Origin: Takifugu bimaculatus
Taxonomy: Eukaryota > Chordata > Actinopteri > Tetraodontiformes > Tetraodontidae
Length of the DNA stretch: 64,000 nucleotides
Assembly (NCBI GenBank): GCA_004026145.2
Contig: CP034975.1
Span: 23,102,111-23,166,110 of the forward strand
Direction of reading: 5' to 3'
Shown here: positions 21,162-32,778 of the stretch, piece by piece
Position numbering within the stretch: the first letter of the stretch is position 1
Layout: every line of letters begins with the position of its first letter
Position numbers and translations under genes: made by a program
The notes under the pieces: generated by a model
Database searches by the model: none
What the model was told of the DNA's origin: nothing
Seen by the model: the letters and a program-made list of their open reading frames with translations, nothing else

Positions 21162-24100
21162 TGACAATAATAATAATAGTAATAGTAATAGCAATAATAA
21201 TAATAATAATAATAACAATAATAATAATAACAATTCCTGCAAATAAATTTGACTTTAACTGTAAGAATTAACAAGTAAACAGGAAAAGAGACAAAGGTTA
21301 AAAGACTGAACCTCGGTGGTTTCTGTGGCTGTTGGCTGGAGTCTGTTGAGCACCAAATCGCTGAAACTCGTCTCTGCGACGTCTGACGTCACCTGAGTGA
21401 ACAGTGTTAAACAGGAGAACATCAGCTCCACTGAGTCTGCTTGTGAGAAGAGGGAGCATTAATGTCTTATCCTGTTTTGGTGCCTCATCTTGTACCTGAC
21501 TTTCACCTTCTGGAATAAAAACACATTTCAACCAGGTGAAACTACCTGTTGCTCCCAATTTCACCCAATATTTGTCTAAGACCACCAACACTTTCAGTTT
21601 ATTACAATATTCTGAATCAGAAATAAATTGTTTTGATCAAAATGCTGATTAAATCTATTAAACTATGATTAATGTCAGTAGTTGTTCCTGTAAACTTGAC
21701 TGAGTTCTGAGTTTAGAGTTCAAAGTTTTGTGCATCGAAATGCAAAAATATACCATAGAACTAAAATCTTTGAGTATATCAGACCTGTATTCAGCAGCTT
21801 TACCTTTAACAGGAGAAAATCTCAGAGGCAGCTGCCTTTCACCAGCAGCTGTTTCATTGTCCCGTCCTGAAAGTTAAAATTCAGAATCCACCGAAATATT
21901 AATCATTTATAAAACAAGTGTCAGTCTTGTATTTATTCCAACATTCTGAACAAGAGGCAGAAATAAATATATTACAACTAAATGCAAATATGAATCTATA
22001 AAAGGAGAAAAATACACTTGTTGATTTCAGTTGATGTGCAGTTTGTTTGTTTACTACATTTTTGAGAGTTTTGTATTTGTGATTCTTGAAATGTTAGCAA
22101 ACAGCTGGAGGAAGATTATATCATGTGGAACAGAACAAACTAAGTATATCAATCAGCTCCTTCTAAAACCTTTCAAGTTGATCAGATCTGTGGAATAAAA
22201 TAATAGAGACAGACTCCAAACCTGTTTGTTCAGTGGAAGATTCCAGATCAGATGCCTCCTTCTCAGCTCGATCTCGTTCATATGGATACAGCAGGCTCAA
22301 TTTCTTTATCACCACAGTGACCAGTTCTGCATTTTCATTAAATCCTTTCTGCATTTGATTGTCCCGTCCTTAAAGTTAAAATTCAGAATCCACTGCAATA
22401 TTAATCATTTATAAGACATGTGTCAGTCTTTGCATTTATTCCAATACCTTTACAATATCGTCTGTAGATCACTGCACCTGCCAGCACCAGCACCACCAGC
22501 AGCAGGACGACTGCAGGCAGGACAGCAGCCAAAACTACAGATGAACTTTCACCTGCACAGAAGACCAAAAGTCCACCCAAGGTTCAGCCTTTAAAGCTGT
22601 TTTTAGCAGAAATAAAGGGACAAAAAGCTAAAATGGTAAGATGGAAGTGGTGCTAACCCCATTTAAGCACACTCAAAAGTTAAGCTGGGTAAACTGGGAG
22701 TAAAGCAACATCAAATCCTACCAGGGTAACAATCCTTTGCAGTGAATTCAGCAGTTTCGTTGCTCAGGGGGTTGCTCACGCGGCAGCTGTACACTCGTTC
22801 ATCATGCTGATTGTCCAGAAATATCCTCAACTGAGGGCCCGGCTGGGTGTTTCCATAGAAGAACCACTCGTACTCAATATCAGGCTGAGGTGCTGAGCAC
22901 GTCAGCAGTCCAGGTATATTTGAGCTCTTGCTTGAGTTTGTCTCACAGGTGATTGTTGGTTTAGCAACTTTATCTTTAGGAAGACAGAAAGTTATGATGC
23001 ATTTGTCACAGTGAGTGGTTTAATATATTAAAATATAATTACTGAATACAAGGCCATCATAAACAGCCAGAGATCAGAGTCAGCAGTAACGGGCAGCAGT
23101 ACGTTAGGATTTAACGGAATTATTTGAAACATATTCCACAAACTCTTGTGAAAATGATGAAACAAAAGTGAAAATCTGAACAAAGTGAAGTTCAGCTGCT
23201 TCACTCGGTCGTGTTCTACATAAAACTGCTACAAAATTAAACTGCTCAATTATACTTTACTGAGGTTCTATCAGAAGATAAATCAGTTGATTTTCTTTTA
23301 ATATCTATTACAAATCTTTCACTTTGGTTCAGTAAAGTATCGGCAAAGAAATACTCACCAATAACCTGCAAAGTATAAGAATAGAAATAGGATTTCTCTT
23401 GCGTGTATAATTCCAATTGATACAATCCGCTGTCTTCAGATCTGAGGTCGGTCAGATGCAGCTCTGCAGAGTGCCAGTCAAGAGTGGTTCTGTTTTTAAA
23501 TGGGCCATACACATCTTCTTCTTTGCCATTGAACTCGACCACCGCCCTCCCATCATGCATCCACAGAATCAGATCATGCTGCTGCTCCTGGATCTGTGGC
23601 TTTAATTTCACCTCCTGACCCTTGAGACCATATTTTATTGACTGTGCAGCAACTAGAAACAGAACAGAGGAGTGTTAAAATAAAAACAAGGGTTATGGTT
23701 GCTCAAACACCTGAGTTTGGACAAATCCAGAATATTCATCTAGTTTTTATTCCATTTTCATTTCCTCTCATCAAATTGTTCAACCACTCAGGACCAGCCG
23801 TGGACAACATCACCCACAATCAGTGAGCCTGTTCTGATCCAATAAAACACAGTTCTGGACCAGTAATGTTGACGGACAGCAGCTAGCTTTCAAATGAACA
23901 ATAGCAGGAAAAAAAGTTTGCTGTCAGAAACAACAGATGGAATCTCTAAAACAGCAACTGAAGGGTCACCGAGAAAATCACATAGCTGCAGCATTAACCA
24001 ATAAAAGCCGCCATATTGTCTCATAACTGTGGGTGTGTATGAGAGAGAGAAAGCGAAAGTGAACGTGTCCTCTGTGGAAATATGTCAAATAAAAACACAA

Positions 24101-24424
24101 TATAAATATTTTGTATAAAAGAAATGGAATATCATAGCAGTAACAGCACTGTCATAACAGTGACCATCAACAAAGATGAATAATAAGTCGCAAAAGAAGT
24201 TAGGAAGTTATCACAGAAATATTACTACACTCAAACCACAGCGATATGATAGAATGGAACTTTTACAACTAAAATCGTTTCAGAAAATATGAATGAATCA
24301 AATGATTGGTTATTTTCCGAGAGCTCAAACGAGGCATGAACCAGCACAACAATCACCTCCAGAAAGACTCACCGAGGCAGAAGATCACATTCAGGAAAAA
24401 AGCCTGGAAAACCCGAGGAGCCAT
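20157..24424 (-). CDS. SLAM/CD2-family-like Ig receptor, array copy 2 (most intact)
   Basis: Predicted type I membrane receptor of leukocytes by family analogy. Exons on the minus strand: signal 24373-24424, V-like Ig 23359-23652, C2-like Ig 22722-22973, transmembrane 22448-22552, cytoplasmic 22222-22368, 21804-21866 and 21298-21509 (with stop), plus the separate terminal exon 20157-20314 as an alternative end. All junctions are phase 1 and the frame stays open. The V-like domain lacks canonical cysteines (SEDSGLYQLEL); the C2-like domain has family cysteines and ends DCYP. The 22222 exon begins after a weaker aag acceptor and has diverged into a unique SLLYPYERDRAE stretch, the only tail tyrosines beyond the membrane-proximal RRYCK in the three genes; they do not fit TxYxxV/I. 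The exon found at 10246 in copy 1 is deleted here. Best candidate of the array for a working gene. Confidence 0.75.
20315..20935. other. Intergenic or intronic sequence between last exons of gene 2
   Basis: AT-rich, with no exon seen. 20700-20703 is the empty site corresponding to the BEL/Pao LTR insertion point in unit 2. Confidence 0.5.
21098..21235. repeat. Expanded (AAT)n microsatellite, gene 2 intron
   Basis: Nearly pure ATA/AAT repeat with a few interruptions (gatgacaat, agtaatagc) over about 135 bases. It replaces the short aaggattaagaacagaataa of units 1 and 3. The long asparagine, leucine, isoleucine or tyrosine frames over it are artefacts. Confidence 0.95.
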
Positions 24425-24592
24425 TCCAGGAGCACACAATAGCGCAGCAGCCTTCCTTCTCCTACAGTGATGACACAAAGTAACGAACGGGTTGATAATT
24501 ATTTGTCAAGTTGAGTGTATATTTAAATTTGTTTTCTTCCTGCCACAGCCAAAGTATCCGCCATCTCACTTCGCTGCGTTGATTTGATCAGA

Positions 24593-24622
24593 ACCGGAAG
24601 TCTCTGATGCATCTACTTCCTG
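24593..24622 (-). promoter_or_regulatory. ETS-like site pair upstream of SLAM-like gene 2
   Basis: ACCGGAAGT at 24593-24601 and ACTTCCTG at 24615-24622, in the same arrangement as in copies 1 and 3. Confidence 0.4.
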
Positions 24623-25616
24623 TTTGAATACCGGGCGCTTTGGTTTGTTACCAGTCCAGAAGACCCACACGGACGTTACCTCATAAATACGTTTACATTT
24701 GCTATTGTGGCCCAGCTAAATGAACTTTACACACAAAATTCTTTATTCTGACGCACATGTCATTAAGAACACATTTGAGAGCAAATTTCGTCCCATTCAA
24801 TTCAATTCAATCTTTATTTATATGGCACTTTTCATACGCTAGGTAGCACAAAGTGCCTCACAAAGGATAAAAACAGCAAAGAGAACAAGAGAATCAAGAA
24901 AAGGACACACACACACATGCATACAACACACTTACACACACACATAAACAAGCTGAGGCAAGCTGAGACATGGCTGGGCACCGAGACCTGAGGCGAAGGA
25001 GACGCCACCTTTGGAGGCCCACCAGGCCGAGGGAGGTCACGGTCCGTGACCACAGGTCATACCGCCACAAAGACCACCCCGACCCGGACAGACCAGAGGC
25101 TCCACACCAAAGCACAGAGCCACCTAACCACCCAGGCCAGAGTCAACAATGCGACAGCACCCCCAGCGGTAGACAGGAAACATCTCCCAGCCTGGCAGGC
25201 CCCCATGAGGAAACACCATGAGGAAACACTGGAGCTAAAAACTGAAGGACTAACACAGTAAATGGGATAAAAGGTCTAAAAGCTAAAAACTGAGGAACTA
25301 AGAATTGAAGTAGTAAAACAGTACTAAGACTAAAACAGACTAAAACACTAAATGCGATAAAAGGTGTAAAGACTAAAAACTGAGAATAAGAACTGAGGGA
25401 GTAAAACAGTACTAAGACTAAAACAGACTAAAACAGTAAATGGGTTAAAAGGTGTAAAGACTAAAAACTGAGAAACTAAGAACTGAGGGAGTAAAACAGT
25501 AAAAGTATCAAGTAAAATAAGGATAAGACATAAAAACTATGAGGACATAAAAGAAATTTAAAATAATCAGGAAATCAGTTAAAGGCCTGATTAAAAAGGT
25601 GTGTCTTGAGCCTCTT

Positions 25617-28569
25617 TTAAAAAATCTCAACAGTCTCTGCGGCCCTGAGGTTCTCCGGCAGGCTGTTCCACAGTCGGGGACCATAATAACTGAAAGCCGC
25701 TTCCCCGTGCGTTTTAGTGCTTACATGTGGGATGGTTAAAAGGCCGGTGCCCGAGGACCTCAGAGTCCGCGAGGGTTGATAGAATAAAAGCATGTCTGAT
25801 AAATAAGTCGGGCCAAGACCATTAAGACATTTAAAAACTAATAAAAGAACCTTAAAATCGATCCTGAAACGCACGGGTAGCCAATGCAGCGATCCCTCTG
25901 GTCCTCGTCAGCACCCGTGCAGCTGAGTTTTGTAATAATTGTAGGTTAGTGACGCTCTTTTTTGGAAGACCAGAGAGCAGGGCATTACAATAATCTAAAC
26001 GACAAGAGATAAAAGCGTGCATCAGCACCTCCGTGCTGGCCTGAGAGAGAAACGGGCGGACTCTGGCTATATTCTTCAGGTGGTAAAAACCTACCTTTGT
26101 TATGTTTTTGATGTGTGGGATAAAACTAAGCTCAGAGTCAAAGATCACACCCAGATTTTTTACAAATTGAGATGGCTTAAAATCCTTTAACTTTGGTACA
26201 AGTTTTTCTCTCTGACCTTCAGGACCAATGACTAAGACTTCTGTTTTGTCCTGGTTGAGCTGTAGGAAGTTTTCTGCCATCCATGACTGGATATCTAGAA
26301 TACAGTTAAAAAGGGCATCAACTGGCCCTGTGTCATCAGGAGCCACGGCGATGTACAGCTGCGTATCGTCAGCATAGCTGTGGAAGCTGATGCCGTGACT
26401 CCTGATGACGTCCCCAAGAGGAAGCATGTAAAGATTAAAAAGGGTTGGACCTAAAATTGACCCTTGGGGAACCCCACATTTTGTCTCGTGGATTCTCGAG
26501 GAGCATGTATCCATACTTACAAAGAAGCTTCGATCAGTAAGGCAGGAGGTGAACCAGTTAAGAACAGTACCAGAGAGGCCGACCAGGTTCTTTAGTCTAT
26601 TCAATAAAATATAAGGCGGCGGTCAGATCCAGTTGAACCAACACCGTGAGCTTTTTGTTATCTAGGTTACACCTGATGTCATTTAAAATCTTTAAAAGGG
26701 CTGCCTCTGTACTGTGGTTCATCCTAAAACCAGACTGATGCCTCTCTAAAATGTCGTTTGAGTTTAAAAAATAATTCACTTGGTTAAAAACAAGTTTTTC
26801 TAAAATTTTACTTAAAAATGGTAAGTTAGATACTGGCCGATAGTTATTTAAAACGCTGTGGTCTAGATTGCTCTTCTTCAGAAGGGGCTTCACCACCGCC
26901 GTTTTAAAGGAGGTGGGGAAGACACCCGTCTGAAGAGAGCAATTCACCATATATAGTAGATGCTCCTCAAAGAATCCATAAAATGTTTTGAAAAACGGTG
27001 TGGGAATTGGGTCTAAAAGGCAGGTTGTGGGCCTTACTGGGGAGAAAACTCGACCAAGTGTCCTCGCATCAACCAGGACAAAACTCTCCAGTGTCTCCTC
27101 AGGTGAAAGCAATGATCCAGGAGTGTTGTTGATTAAAATTTGCTGTGATAAAAGACTGGATCTAATATTATCGATTTTACTCCTGAAGTGGTCTGCAAAG
27201 GCCTCGCAGAGGGTGTCAGTTGTTGTTGTAGGACACCTGTTAAAATTACCGTTGGTTAAAAGCTCAATTGTGTGGAATAGAAATTTGGGGTTGTTTTTAT
27301 TGTCAGAGATTAGTTTTTTGAAATGAGAGGTTCTTGCTTGCTTGATTGTGTTATTGTAGGTTTTGAGGTGTTGATAAAATATTTCTTTATGAATGGTCAG
27401 CTTGGATTTCCTCCACCTCCTCTCAGCACTCCTGCAGGATCTTTTCAGTTTTCTAGTTTCTTCATTTCTCCACGGTGGTGCACGTTTTGTTCTTACAGTT
27501 TTTGTGACAAGTGCAGCCACAGAGTCCAGCGTTGACTTTAATTTATTGTTAAAAGTGTCAACAATAAAATCACACGGTGCTGGTAAAATTTCTGCAGGAG
27601 TGCTCTGTAAAATCTGGATAAAATTTGCAGCCACTTCAGGAGTCAGGTAGCGTCTCCTCACCGTTCTCACAGGGCCCCCCGCTGGTTAAAACTGGTGATG
27701 TTAAAAAAGACACAAAAGTGGTCCGACACTGCCAGATCCCCAACAGAGGACCCAGCCACAGACAGGCCATAGGTTATGACCAGGTCCAGGGTGCGCCCCC
27801 TGCTGTGGGTCGGCTGCGTGACATGTTGTTTAAAATCCAAACTGTGAAGGAGGTTTAAGAATTCTCTGGACACTGGGTCCGCGGTGTTGTTGATGTGTAG
27901 ATTAAAATCACCAGTTATTAAAATCCTGTTGTATTTAGCGTAAATGATTGATAAAAATTCCGAGAATTGACTGATAAAAGAGGTGGAGTATTGGGGTGGT
28001 CTATAAACTGTTATGCTTAAAATAGGAGGGCTGCTAAAAACAAACGCATGATGCTCAAATGATGTAAACGTATTAAAAGAGACCTCGCGTGAAGACATTT
28101 GGGTCCTTGTTATTGAGGCGGTTCCACCTCCTTTCCTGCCCCCCCTTGTAGAAAATAAAAAGTTAAAATCTGGGGGGCAAGCCTCTGTGAGAACAGCAGG
28201 TGCATCAGTGCCAAGCCATGTCTCGGTAAGAAGAATACCATCAAGGTTTCTGTCTAAAATTAAGTCGTTTATTATAAAAGATTTATTTAAAAGAGAGCGC
28301 ACGTTCAGCACGGCCATCTTTATGTCCGCGCCGGACGTGCGCTCATCGTGTCTTTTTATAGGAACAATAAAAGCACTGTCACGTCTGGGAACAGTCCTGG
28401 GATTCTGTCCGTATGAAATGATGGGGTCAATGGAGTGAATGATCTGTGATGTTGATGGCAGACATGGGAGTAGTGGTGGAGGGGCATGTATGGTGGGGCG
28501 TGGGGGGGGTGAGCGTAGATGTGAGTGTGAGTGGGGGGCAGAGTGTTGGTGTGCATGTGTTTTAACCAA
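25617..28569 (-). pseudogene. LINE ORF2 (endonuclease and reverse transcriptase), broken
   Basis: The endonuclease frame 27667-28569 has LNVRSL, TETWLG, ITGDFNLH and VSDHF. The reverse transcriptase continues in 26597-27670 with NYRPVSNLPFLSKILEK, QSGFR and LDLTAA. It resumes in another frame at 25852-26604 with GVPQGSILGP and YADDTQLY, and ends in 25617-25874 (RFRIDFKVLLLVFK). Frame changes occur near 27668, 26600 and 25890. At 26600-26625 the motif A region jumps from LDLTAA to ILLNRLKNL, losing the stretch that should hold the catalytic Asp. Confidence 0.85.
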
Positions 28570-28572
28570 TAG

Positions 28573-29869
28573 TCAGGAAGTGGATGTAGTGCAGGAACGG
28601 ACAGTCAAGTCAATGTTCAAAGATAGAAGCCGGGACCCCTCATGGTTTGGGTGAAGGCCGTCCCGTTTAAAAAGATGGGGTCTATTTAAAAAGGCAGCAA
28701 AATTGTCAACGAAGGGGATACTGTTGCCCAAGCAGTACCCCTTCAGCCACAGGTGCAGCTGGTGAAGGCGGCTGGTGATGACGTCACCGTAGCGAGGTGG
28801 GGGAAGCGGGCCGGAGATAATTAGCCGCTTCCCCGTGTCCAGCAGACGGTCCACCAGGGAGATGAAGTCCTGCTTCAGAACCTCCGACTGCTGAAATTTG
28901 AGGTCATTGATGCCGGCTTCCAGAACCAGCGTGGAGGCCGAGGGGTGCTGTGCACTCAGCTGCAGGGCCGAGGATGTAACCTCCGCAACACGGGCACCGG
29001 AGTGACAGAAGGTCCGGCCATCATGCACCGCCACATGCCTGACCATTGAGGTCCAGACCACCAGCACCGCGGGGGTCCGCTGCACCTGAGTGGCCGCCTC
29101 TGATCGTTTGGAGGTGCGGCGGTGGCGGCGAGGAGCCTGGGGATGGTGGCGCCGGGTCGTGGCTGCTCCTGACCAGGATGGTAGCGGGGGGCCAGGTCGA
29201 GCGAGCTGACTCTGGTTCCTCGTCTGGTGAGAGCCAGCTGGACGGACAGGACCAGGAGGCGAGCTGGAACAAGCGCCCACGGGAGGGAAGTCCTGCAGGC
29301 TTAGGATATCGTACCTGTTATCCAGTGGCAGATACGGGGGCGGAGGAGGGGGAGATGGATGAGCCCCAGCGCCCCTGGCCACCACCGACCAGGGTTCCCT
29401 TGGTTTGAGCGGTGTTGAGCTCACGAGGGCTCCTGCTCCGTCCCTGGCGATGAAACCCTGCGACTCCGTGGGGCGGAGGAAGGAGGTGGAATGAGCCGCT
29501 CCTTTGGGCATGGCTCCATGGCCGGCAGGACTCCGCCGGTGCTGTAGCTGGAATTTCAGCGTTGATGGACCTGGTCCATGGCAGGGTGGTGTCATTCGTG
29601 GCCGTCGTGCTCCGGTCACCAGCGCCGGATGCCTTCAGGAGGGCGATTTGTTTCGCCTGGGACATAGCAACAGTGGAGAGGTCCAGCAGGTCGACCCGCA
29701 GACCCTGTCCCTCGGACCTCAAACGGGTGATATGTTTCTCCTGGGTCGAGGCGACAGCAGATGACTCGAGTATGAATGTGTCCCTCTCCTTGAGTTCGGA
29801 CTGGAGCCCGGAGATGCTCTCCCTCAGTTTGGAGAACGTGGGGAGGCAGGACTCACACACCGCCATCAT
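28573..29869 (-). pseudogene. LINE ORF1 (coiled-coil and SGNH-esterase-like)
   Basis: Starts ATGATG at 29869 with CESCLPTF, then a heptad-like segment (KLRESISGLQSELKERD). A frame change between about 29619 and 29318 leads into a proline-rich linker and the NRYDILS motif. An SGNH/GDSL-esterase-like domain follows, with LVVWTSMVRHV in the position of block I and DGLHPN as the catalytic Asp-His block. Esterase domains in ORF1 are known from CR1/L2-type LINEs. Confidence 0.65.
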
Positions 29870-31327
29870 GCCCGCAGCCTGAGCCGGGGGACAGCCACAC
29901 TAGGCACCGTGCCAGCACACGGAGGTGAGTCCAGGTTAGCACCGTGGCTAAAAACAAGCCGGCGCTAGCAGCGGGCAGGTGACTCCGCGAGATCGATAAA
30001 ACTTAAAATGTTAAGATCCTCCGCACCGATGTCTGCTCTTCAAAGTGTCTGTGTTCCGTGTAAAATGGTAACTCACGGTCTGATGTTTTTGATGTTCCTC
30101 CTGTCGGACGCGATGTTAGCAATCCGTTCTCTCCTCCAACAACACGAGCTGTCGTCGAAGCTACTTCATCTGGTGTATTTGCTTCAAAGGGCAGCATGTA
30201 CTGCTTCAGCCTGCTGGAATCAGACTTAAATGTCAGCTTGAAGCATGTCCTTCTGTGGGTTCGACGTAAATCCTACTGCATCCTAATTTAAAGGTTTCCG
30301 CTCAGCTTCTAGAACAAACAACACTTTAAACATGAAATACAGCAACATATTCACATGAGTAAGAGCACTTTAATAGATGAACCAAAGTTTTCTGCACAGG
30401 ATGAATCCAATGCCCCCTTCCCTTTTTTTAATTGAGCTCCACACAATGTCATGTCCCACTGTCCTGCAGCTGGTGGAACCACTGTTGTCCAAGCACAGCA
30501 GTCTGGTCAGGGTTTGTTGATCTGCTCCAGTCGCAGCTGAAGTGATGCACTCACTAAAATATTGGAGATTTCAACACAAGGCGTGTTACCTCGTCTCGTT
30601 AATCAGACCACAGTTGGAGATTGAGCTCCACAGCACTTTGTATAAAGCCAGCTTTAAAAATAAGAAAACAACTATTTTAACAGTAAAACAACTTTTAGGC
30701 TGAATTTCCACACTTAAGAACAATCACATATATTATTAGATTAGTAATAACAATAATGCCCAACAATACAATATCAAAGCTTGTGTCTTAAATTTGGAAG
30801 ACTTGATACTCCTTTGGTGTTTGTGTCTCTCATGAGGAGTTTTCATGCTTCTTTAGATTTAACTCTCAGATTTCTTCTATAAAATATTTGACTGTAATAC
30901 CGACAGACATTTGCAGGTTTAACCAACAAAAACACAATATTTCTCTATTGTACAAAACAAATGCAGAACATAGAGCCTAATTAGCTAAATGTCCTCATAC
31001 TCTAATAAAACTATCAAATATCTCATGGAACAGTTTTACTGAAGTCCTTAAAAAGGTTCAAAAATATTTGTCAGAAAAAGGGAAAACAGCCCACTGAGAT
31101 ACCTGAGTGATGAATATACTTAAAGTCAAAGCTGCTTTTGTATTGTTCTCAGTTGGCTTCCTGTTGTCCATCTCTGGGTCTTCAGAGTCTGCAGACCTCT
31201 GTCTCAGTCTGCTCCTGCTCCACCCTGTAATCTAGCCCACTCTGTCTTCTCTCTGCTGCTCAGCATCATCCAGCACACCTGCTCAAACCTCCTGTCTGGC
31301 ACATCACTCTTGGTGTTGTGCTCCTGC

Positions 31328-31397
31328 CTGTCCCCGTCCCCGTCCCTGTCCCTGTCCCTGTCCCCGTCCCCGTCCCTGTCCCTGTCCCCATCCCGGT
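31328..31397. repeat. GTCCCT/GTCCCC minisatellite, unit 2
   Basis: Shorter version of the unit 1 tract (about eleven units), again G-rich on the minus strand. It is directly followed by cggttctctgtggatcatc, lacking the 80 bases seen in unit 1. Confidence 0.85.
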
Positions 31398-31712
31398 TCT
31401 CTGTGGATCATCACACTGTGGAATAACTTCCTGGATTACTTGAATGCTGTATCTCGTTGTGAACCTGAGCTGATTTCTAAAAAAATAAGATCTCCTGCTG
31501 GGTTCCTCCATTATTGCATCTTGGTGCCGTTTCTACCTGCAACACTCGGATCATCTCATCTGCATTTGTTGTTCTGATGATGCATTCATTCACATTCTAG
31601 ACTTGTTCTTTGTCATCATGATCGCTTGTAATTTAGTTTTATTCTTCTTCTCCTGAAGAAACTGTTGGTCTGGTTCCCTCCTCTGGTTCTGACTGGGATG
31701 ACTGGAAATGAC

Positions 31713-31942
31713 TCATGAAACAGCACCAGTATGAAATGACGTCAAGTTTATCTGAATGTCTGATTGATCAGCTTCTCCAGAACTTTTGTCAACTGATTGA
31801 TCAGCTTCTCCAGAACTTTTGTCAACTGATTTATCAGCTTCTGTAGAACTTGTGTCCGGTTCTTTGATGACCTGAGCTGAGCCGACTTCTCTGTCTTCAC
31901 CAGCTGAATGAATAAACTGCACTTTGTTTTCCTTCTCCGATG
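31713..31942 (-). CDS. Orphaned terminal SLAM-like exon (unit 2 flank, gene 3 side)
   Basis: Same acceptor and phase as 20157-20314, but with three SSTEADKSVDK-type repeats and a longer end (SDIQINLTSFHTGAVS) because the TAG of the first copy is CAG here. On the minus strand it lies downstream of gene 3, separated from it by BEL/Pao and Harbinger insertions (about 7 kb). Whether gene 3 still splices to it is unknown. Confidence 0.4.
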
Positions 31943-32333
31943 CTGAAAGAAACAGAAATATGATGCAACTCAGAATTCTCAAAAGAATCAAGATATTTTA
32001 AATCATTCAACAAATAGGGTCCGAAATCCTAAAAACAATTATATTGAGGGGCCAAAGATTTATTTTCTAAAATAAAAAGATGCAAAAGTGAGTAAACTAA
32101 AGTTGTTTTGTACAGAATATTTTTGTTAACGATACCATCAAGCTGTTTTGAAACAAGATTTCTACCGTATTGAATTATACGTATTATATATTATATATTA
32201 CCATTTTGTTGTTAACAGTACGAACTAGCCATTATTGCTGCCTGATGGGGATGTGAGAGGTTTTTCCCCACGTTTGTATATTGCTGCTGTGGTGCAGTCA
32301 GAGTGTCTGCAGGCCACAGAATTCCAATCCAAC

Positions 32334-32778
32334 TGTAATGGCACTCCATCTTCTTACTTAAAGTACCATTTTTAAGCTGCAGACACAGTAATTCTTCACT
32401 CGCATGACATGAGATGTAATTCCATTTTAAGAGTCTTTATATGAATTCCAAAAGATTACAACTCACATAACGTGGCGGTAAGAAAACTTTGTGCTCCCGT
32501 ATCTAATGCAGCTCACCTGGACTGATGCTGCGCATGCTCTCAGGGAGCGTCATCCAAAACTTTACATCAACAATCATTTTTATATTACGAGTTACACAAT
32601 AACATGCACCATGCATCAAACAAATACAAATTGCAAACATAAATTGCACGTCATTTTTACACACATCAATTCTGCTCTATGGCTCTTACATATCCGGCCC
32701 CTAATTGGGTTAACTGTAAGATTACACAATTATCAATTTAACTCAAAACTAAGAGCCATCCAATTAAAACTATTAACA
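32334..32778 (-). repeat. LTR-like block of BEL/Pao fragment A
   Basis: TGTAATGG..TTAACA, about 445 bases, starts exactly where unit 2 departs from unit 1 and ends near the purine tract that follows the pol stop (complement of 32808-32822). The position and TG..CA ends fit a 3' LTR, but there is no partner LTR to compare. Confidence 0.5.

Larger units (their letters stand above)
24797..30166 (-). mobile_element. Nearly full-length CR1/L2-like LINE
   Basis: The insert splits unit 2 flanking sequence: gtcccat at 24790-24796 and catctggtgtatttgc from 30167 are contiguous in units 1 (18481) and 3 (42300). The 3' end (plus-strand left) carries a (TTGAAT)n tail. It has ORF1 with an esterase-like domain and ORF2 with AP endonuclease and reverse transcriptase. 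At most a 3-base (cat) target duplication is visible. Several frameshifts and a deletion in RT motif A make this copy inactive. Confidence 0.88.
20936..32333 (-). repeat. Array unit 2 (segmental duplicate with LINE)
   Basis: Paralogous to units 1 and 3. The upstream flank resumes after the LINE at 30167 and runs to ccaatccaac at 32333, where a BEL/Pao LTR begins. It shares with unit 3 an approximately 80-base deletion next to the minisatellite. Confidence 0.8.

Noticed and set aside
21015..21274. Long Asn, Leu, Ile or Tyr homopolymer reading frames on both strands
   Set aside because: They are translations of the (AAT)n microsatellite and have no counterpart in units 1 and 3.
24970..25261. 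Proline/histidine-rich plus-strand frames
   Set aside because: They lie in the 3' untranslated region of the LINE on the opposite strand and have no domain.
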